The notes beneath the pieces were generated by a model. It was not told the origin of the DNA. It made no database searches and saw only the letters and a program-made list of their open reading frames with translations. From an uncultured Sutterella sp. (lineage in GTDB: Bacteria > Pseudomonadota > Gammaproteobacteria > Burkholderiales > Burkholderiaceae_F): a DNA stretch of 35,154 bases. The stretch lies in the NCBI GenBank assembly GCA_900757865.1, contig CAAEPH010000043.1, positions 1 to 35,154 of the forward strand. The letters are read 5' to 3'. Positions 31,584 to 35,154 of the stretch are shown here, in pieces (position 1 is the stretch's first letter; each line of letters opens with the position of its first letter). Made by a program: the position numbers and the translations under genes.

Positions 31584-34424
31584 ATGTCGGATACGGATAA
31601 TCAGGAACTCGCCAAGAGCTACGACCCCAGTGAAATCGAAGCTCGTTGGTATCCACGTTGGCAAGAACGCGGGTACTTTAAAGCTGGCCTTGATCCTAAA
31701 AAACCCAGCTTTGCCATCCAATTGCCCCCGCCCAACATCACGGGGATTTTGCATATGGGCCATGCCTTCAACCAAACCGTAATGGACACCCTCACCCGCT
31801 ACCATCGCATGGCAGGTTACAACACCACCTGGATTCCAGGGACAGACCATGCCGGTATTGCCACACAGATCGTGGTTGAACGCCAACTCGAAAAAGAGGG
31901 CATTGACTACCGCAAACTGAGTCGCGAAGAGTTCGTTGCTCGTGTATGGGAGTGGCAGAAGTTTTCTGGTGGCACGATTCTCTCGCAAATGCGTCGCTTA
32001 GGCGACAGCGTTGACTGGGATCGTTTGTACTTCACGATGAATGACAACCTCTCGAAAGTGGTGATTGAAACCTTTGTGCGTTTGTACGAAGAAGGCCTCA
32101 TTTATCGTGGTAACCGTTTGGTGAATTGGGATCCCAAGCTGCAGAGTGCGGTATCGGACCTGGAAGTCGAAAGCGAAGAAGACGAAGGGCATCTCTGGGA
32201 AATCCGCTATCCTGCTGCCGACGGCTCCGAAGGTGTTGTCGTTGCCACCACACGTCCTGAAACCCTCTTCGGTGACCAAGCCGTGGCGGTTCACCCCGAA
32301 GACGAACGCTACCAGCATTTAGTCGGTAAAGAATTAAAGTTACCGCTTACCGATCGCGTCATTCCTGTGATTGCCGACGAGTACGTGGATCGTGAATTTG
32401 GTTCGGGTTGCGTCAAGATTACTCCAGCTCACGACTTTAACGACTTTGAGGTGGGGCGCCGTCATCAGCTCCCGTTACTCAATGTGCTCACCAAAACGGC
32501 CAAGATGAACGACAACGTGCCTGAAAAATACCGTGGTATGGATCGTTATGAATGCCGTAAAGCTGTCGTGGCGGACTTGGAAGCAGCTGGACTCTTGGTC
32601 GATGTGAAAAAACATCGCCACATGGTTCCGCGCGTGGCTCGCACGGGCGAAGTGGTGGAACCCATGCTCTCCGAGCAGTGGTACATGGCCATGAGCAAAC
32701 CGGCTCCCGAAGGCACCTTCTACCCAGGTCGCAGCCTCGGAGAAGTAGGCTTAGAAGCTGTCGAGTCGGGCGAAGTGAACATTTTCCCGAAAGAGTGGCA
32801 AGGGGTGTATCGCCAGTGGTTAGAAAATATTCAGGACTGGTGCATTTCTCGTCAGCTCCTCTGGGGACACCAAATTCCTGCTTGGTACGATGATCAAGGG
32901 AACGTGTACGTAGCCCGTACCGAAGAACAAGCTCAACAGCAAGCGGGCGAAGGCGTCAAACTCACCCGTGACCCTGACGTGCTCGATACGTGGTTCTCGT
33001 CAGCCTTGGTGCCATTTTCCACCTTAGGTTGGCCCAATCCTCAAGGCGACGAGAAGACAGCCTACGATCTTTATTTACCGAGTACGGTACTGGTCACTGG
33101 GTACGACATTATTTTCTTCTGGGTCGCCCGTATGGTCATGATGACCAAGCACTTCACGGGACGCGCTCCTTTCAAGAATGTCTATATCCATGGCTTAGTT
33201 CGCGATGCTGAAGGCAAGAAGATGTCAAAGTCTGAAGGTAACACCTTGGACCCGCTCGACATTATTCAAGGGATTGACCTCGAAAGTCTGGTGAAAAAGA
33301 ACACCCGAGGCTTACGTCAACCCGAGAAAGCCCCGAAAGTGGAAAAGAAATTGCGTAAGAATTACCCACAGGGCATTGCCGCTCATGGGGCTGATGCTTT
33401 GCGCTTTACGATGGCGGCCTATGCCACCTTGGGGCGCAATGTCAATTTCGACCTCAAGCGTGCGGAAGGTTATCGCAATTTCTGCACCAAGCTCTGGAAC
33501 GCCACCCGCTTTGTGTTGATGAATGTCGAAGGACAAGACTGTGGCACCGGCGACAACGCCACGAAGCCCATGACGTTCTCGTTTGTGGATCGCTGGATTC
33601 AAAACGCGCTCAACAAGACCATTGCGGAAGTCCGCCAGGCCTACGCGGATTACCGTTTGGACAACGCGGCCAATGCCATTTACAGTTTTGTCTGGAACGA
33701 ATACTGTGACTGGTACTTGGAGCTCGCGAAAGTTCAACTCAAAGGCGATGAAGCCACGCAGCGCGCCACGCGCCACACATTGGTCACAGTTCTGGAAGCG
33801 CTGTTACGCCTTGCTCACCCTATTATTCCGTTCATCACCGAAGAGCTCTGGCAAAAGGTTTCTCTCGTGGCTGCAACCCGTAAACCCGATGAAGAAACCT
33901 CGATCATGATCCAGAGTTATCCGACGGTCTCTGAGGCTGAAGAAGATCATGAAGCCCTGGCCCAAATGGCGGATTTAAAAGCCATGATTGAAGCCGTTCG
34001 TAATTTGCGTGGGGAAATGCAACTCTCGCCCTCGGAACGCGTTCCACTGTATTTGGCCGGCCCAACGGACAGCTGTTTAGCCGCTGCGCCATACTTACAG
34101 GCCCTCGCTCGCCTCGAAGCGGTTGAACACGTCGATGACATGGATGCCGTTAACGTTGGCTCGATTGCCCCTGTGGCAATCGTCAACGACTACCGTCTCA
34201 TGCTCAACGTAAAGATTGACCTCGCGGCCGAGCGCGAACGCTTAACGAAGGAAATTGCGGAAACACGCCAAAACGTTGAACGTACGCAAAAGCAGCTTGC
34301 CAACGAAGGCTTTATCTCTCGTGCCCCTGCCAAGGTGGTTGAAGAGCATCGCCAACGTTTAGCCACTTGGAGTGCCCACCTCAGTAAGCTTGAGGAGCAA
34401 CTTGGAAAACTTCCCCAGGCTTAA
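31584..34424 (+). CDS. valS: Valyl-tRNA synthetase
   Basis: Class I synthetase that charges tRNA-Val and edits mis-charged threonine. HMGH (57-60, the HIGH motif), the PPPNITG block before it, the KMSKS motif (546-550) and the CP1 editing domain are visible. The C-terminal coiled coil (residues about 880-946) is typical. I start at the ATG at 31584 (946 residues; E. coli 951) since the upstream 23 residues, MNPILCLPLF and following, do not fit the family. Its ribosome site is weak (GGAT). The 160-base gap ahead contains a GCACGA/TCGTGC hairpin. Confidence 0.97.
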   Translation: MSDTDNQELAKSYDPSEIEARWYPRWQERGYFKAGLDPKKPSFAIQLPPPNITGILHMGHAFNQTVMDTLTRYHRMAGYNTTWIPGTDHAGIATQIVVERQLEKEGIDYRKLSREEFVARVWEWQKFSGGTILSQMRRLGDSVDWDRLYFTMNDNLSKVVIETFVRLYEEGLIYRGNRLVNWDPKLQSAVSDLEVESEEDEGHLWEIRYPAADGSEGVVVATTRPETLFGDQAVAVHPEDERYQHLVGKELKLPLTDRVIPVIADEYVDREFGSGCVKITPAHDFNDFEVGRRHQLPLLNVLTKTAKMNDNVPEKYRGMDRYECRKAVVADLEAAGLLVDVKKHRHMVPRVARTGEVVEPMLSEQWYMAMSKPAPEGTFYPGRSLGEVGLEAVESGEVNIFPKEWQGVYRQWLENIQDWCISRQLLWGHQIPAWYDDQGNVYVARTEEQAQQQAGEGVKLTRDPDVLDTWFSSALVPFSTLGWPNPQGDEKTAYDLYLPSTVLVTGYDIIFFWVARMVMMTKHFTGRAPFKNVYIHGLVRDAEGKKMSKSEGNTLDPLDIIQGIDLESLVKKNTRGLRQPEKAPKVEKKLRKNYPQGIAAHGADALRFTMAAYATLGRNVNFDLKRAEGYRNFCTKLWNATRFVLMNVEGQDCGTGDNATKPMTFSFVDRWIQNALNKTIAEVRQAYADYRLDNAANAIYSFVWNEYCDWYLELAKVQLKGDEATQRATRHTLVTVLEALLRLAHPIIPFITEELWQKVSLVAATRKPDEETSIMIQSYPTVSEAEEDHEALAQMADLKAMIEAVRNLRGEMQLSPSERVPLYLAGPTDSCLAAAPYLQALARLEAVEHVDDMDAVNVGSIAPVAIVNDYRLMLNVKIDLAAERERLTKEIAETRQNVERTQKQLANEGFISRAPAKVVEEHRQRLATWSAHLSKLEEQLGKLPQA

Positions 34425-34446
34425 TCACTAAGCGCGCTATGCGCTC

Positions 34447-34483
34447 AACACCGGTTGTTCGGCTAAACAACCGGTGTTTTTTT
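34447..34483 (+). terminator. Strong terminator after valS
   Basis: A perfect 13-base-pair stem (34447-34459 with 34466-34478), a six-base loop and a run of seven T's. Confidence 0.95.
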
Positions 34484-34628
34484 GCACCTAGTCACATTAT
34501 GGGTCTAGGCGTAAGCGTTAAGTCTTGAGATAATGGAAGAGATCAGGTTGGCCTTCTCGCGTTTAAACACTTTATTCGCCTGCTTTGCCAAACCTCTCCC
34601 TAGACTCTTGTCAAAAAAGGAGATACCG

Positions 34629-34928
34629 ATGACGACTGTAGACATTATTGTTGAGGCCATAGAAAAAGGCCAAAGCCTATCATTTGGCTATCACGGATTC
34701 GAGCGCACTGTCTCGCCCTACCTCTGTGGCCTCACACTCAACAACGAACTGAAGATGCTCGCTTGGCAAACAGCTGGCGGAAGTAACTCAGGTGTCGTCT
34801 TTAAACTGCGCTACTTCACCATTGCCGACATGATCGGCACGGAAGTTTCTCCCGATGCCTTTGTGGCTCCTGTTGATGAGCACAAAGAGCAATACAAACA
34901 ATTCTCCAAGATTTACGCCAGTCGCTAA
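34629..34928 (+). CDS. Small stand-alone WYL-like domain protein
   Basis: 99 residues, starting MTTVDIIVEAIEKGQSL. The pattern IVEAI...SLSFGYHGFERTVSPYLCGL...KMLAWQTAGGSNSG followed by FTIADM resembles the WYL ligand-sensing fold, which normally sits in transcription factors after a DNA-binding domain. Here no such domain is present, and the length makes it a single-domain protein. The ATG at 34629 is preceded by AAGGAG with 7-base spacing; a start at 34533 would add a poor sequence. Its role is unknown; it might be a sensor that binds a nucleic-acid or nucleotide ligand, but that is inference from the fold. Confidence 0.75.
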   Translation: MTTVDIIVEAIEKGQSLSFGYHGFERTVSPYLCGLTLNNELKMLAWQTAGGSNSGVVFKLRYFTIADMIGTEVSPDAFVAPVDEHKEQYKQFSKIYASR

Positions 34929-34934
34929 CCCAAA

Positions 34935-34967
34935 CTCCGCACTAGAAAAAACAATCTAGGTACGGAG
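34935..34967. repeat. Hairpin after the WYL-like gene
   Basis: CTCCG/CGGAG (34935-34939 with 34963-34967) enclosing CTAGA/TCTAG (34942-34946 with 34955-34959). Located 7 bases behind the stop; without a T-run it is not a standard terminator. Confidence 0.45.
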
Positions 34968-34974
34968 CTCTAAT

Positions 34975-35010
34975 AAGCCTCGTCATCTAAATTTAGTTGA
35001 CGGGGCTTTC
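34975..35010. terminator. Bidirectional hairpin between the WYL-like gene and the right-edge reading frame
   Basis: An 11-base-pair stem with one G-U pair (34975-34985 with 34998-35008). The loop holds CTAAATTTAG, so the stem can be lengthened past a U-U mismatch. Tail TTTCG is a weak T-run. It overlaps the last codons of the minus-strand reading frame to the right. Confidence 0.6.
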
Positions 35011-35154
35011 GCTTGGAATAAAACCTCCAACCAATCACGCGCTTTCTTCGGAATGGGCTTTACCTGCCAATATTCGCTCTTTTTCTTGCGAATAATGGTG
35101 CACCGACCAAGTTTGCTGAGGAGACGATCGACAGAATTCCCAGGGATTTCCATC
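34983..35154 (-). CDS. Unidentified reading frame at the right edge, 5' partial
   Basis: The minus strand is open from the window edge to a TGA at 34983-34985, giving at least 56 residues: MEIPGNSVDRLLSKLG..., ending in QAKAPSTKFR. The first visible codon, an ATG at 35153, may be the start or an internal Met. The piece is basic and mixes a helix-like segment (VDRLLSKLG) with a Lys-rich IIRKKKSEYW turn, which could be part of a small basic nucleic-acid-binding protein, but no family is recognised. The composition and the hairpin at its end support a real gene. Confidence 0.5.
   Translation of the reverse strand, partial: MEIPGNSVDRLLSKLGRCTIIRKKKSEYWQVKPIPKKARDWLEVLFQAKAPSTKFR

Noticed and set aside
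1..35154. CRISPR arrays, insertion sequences, attachment sites or prophage genes
   Set aside because: I saw no spaced direct repeats, transposase or integrase sequences; the tRNA-Ala gene has no visible partial copy nearby.

Overview
The window looks like a stretch of core chromosome from a betaproteobacterium of the order Burkholderiales. The gene content and order (rph-rdgB-hemW divergent from yicC-gmk-rpoZ-spoT, then greB; glnA-ntrB-ntrC; holC-valS) fit that group, and the moderate GC content would suit a host-associated family such as Sutterellaceae. The family is an inference; the order is better supported. I see no phage, insertion sequence, CRISPR array or integron, and no clear sign of recent transfer. 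Coding density is high and most genes are housekeeping.

Layout from left to right. Bases 1-5614 (minus strand) hold a D,D-peptidase (PBP7/DacA type) that runs off the left edge and the long DEAH helicase hrpA. Then come yggX (plus) and rpiA (minus), convergent around a strong terminator. Bases 7023-10229 (plus) carry a two-component pair: a membrane PAS histidine kinase and a FixJ/TtrR-like response regulator, with no obvious target gene nearby. Three plus-strand genes follow: folD, an M3 oligopeptidase (prlC) and exonuclease III (xthA).

Bases 14212-19991 (minus) form a nitrogen cluster, glnA-ntrB-ntrC, followed by an RlmN-like radical-SAM gene and a small Trp-rich membrane protein joined to it by a TAATG overlap. 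Upstream of glnA I can read a -24/-12 sigma-54 promoter and two palindromes matching the NtrC operator, so the circuit can be read from sequence: NtrB phosphorylates NtrC, which activates glnA and probably its own operon.

Bases 20314-22891 (minus) are rph-rdgB-hemW, with each stop overlapping the next start. Divergent from it, yicC-gmk-rpoZ end at a terminator, followed by spoT, which appears to be an intact bifunctional (p)ppGpp enzyme, and convergent greB. A tRNA-Ala(CGC) gene with its own terminator follows (minus). The right end holds pepA, holC, a short gene of unknown function, valS, a stand-alone WYL-like protein and a partial unidentified reading frame at the right edge.

I did not find an obviously new multi-gene defence or metabolic system. 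The items most worth a second look are the RlmN paralogue with its membrane partner, the doubled NtrC operator with sigma-54 promoter, the orphan two-component pair, the 18-base inverted repeat before spoT, and the cationic linker in the left-edge peptidase.
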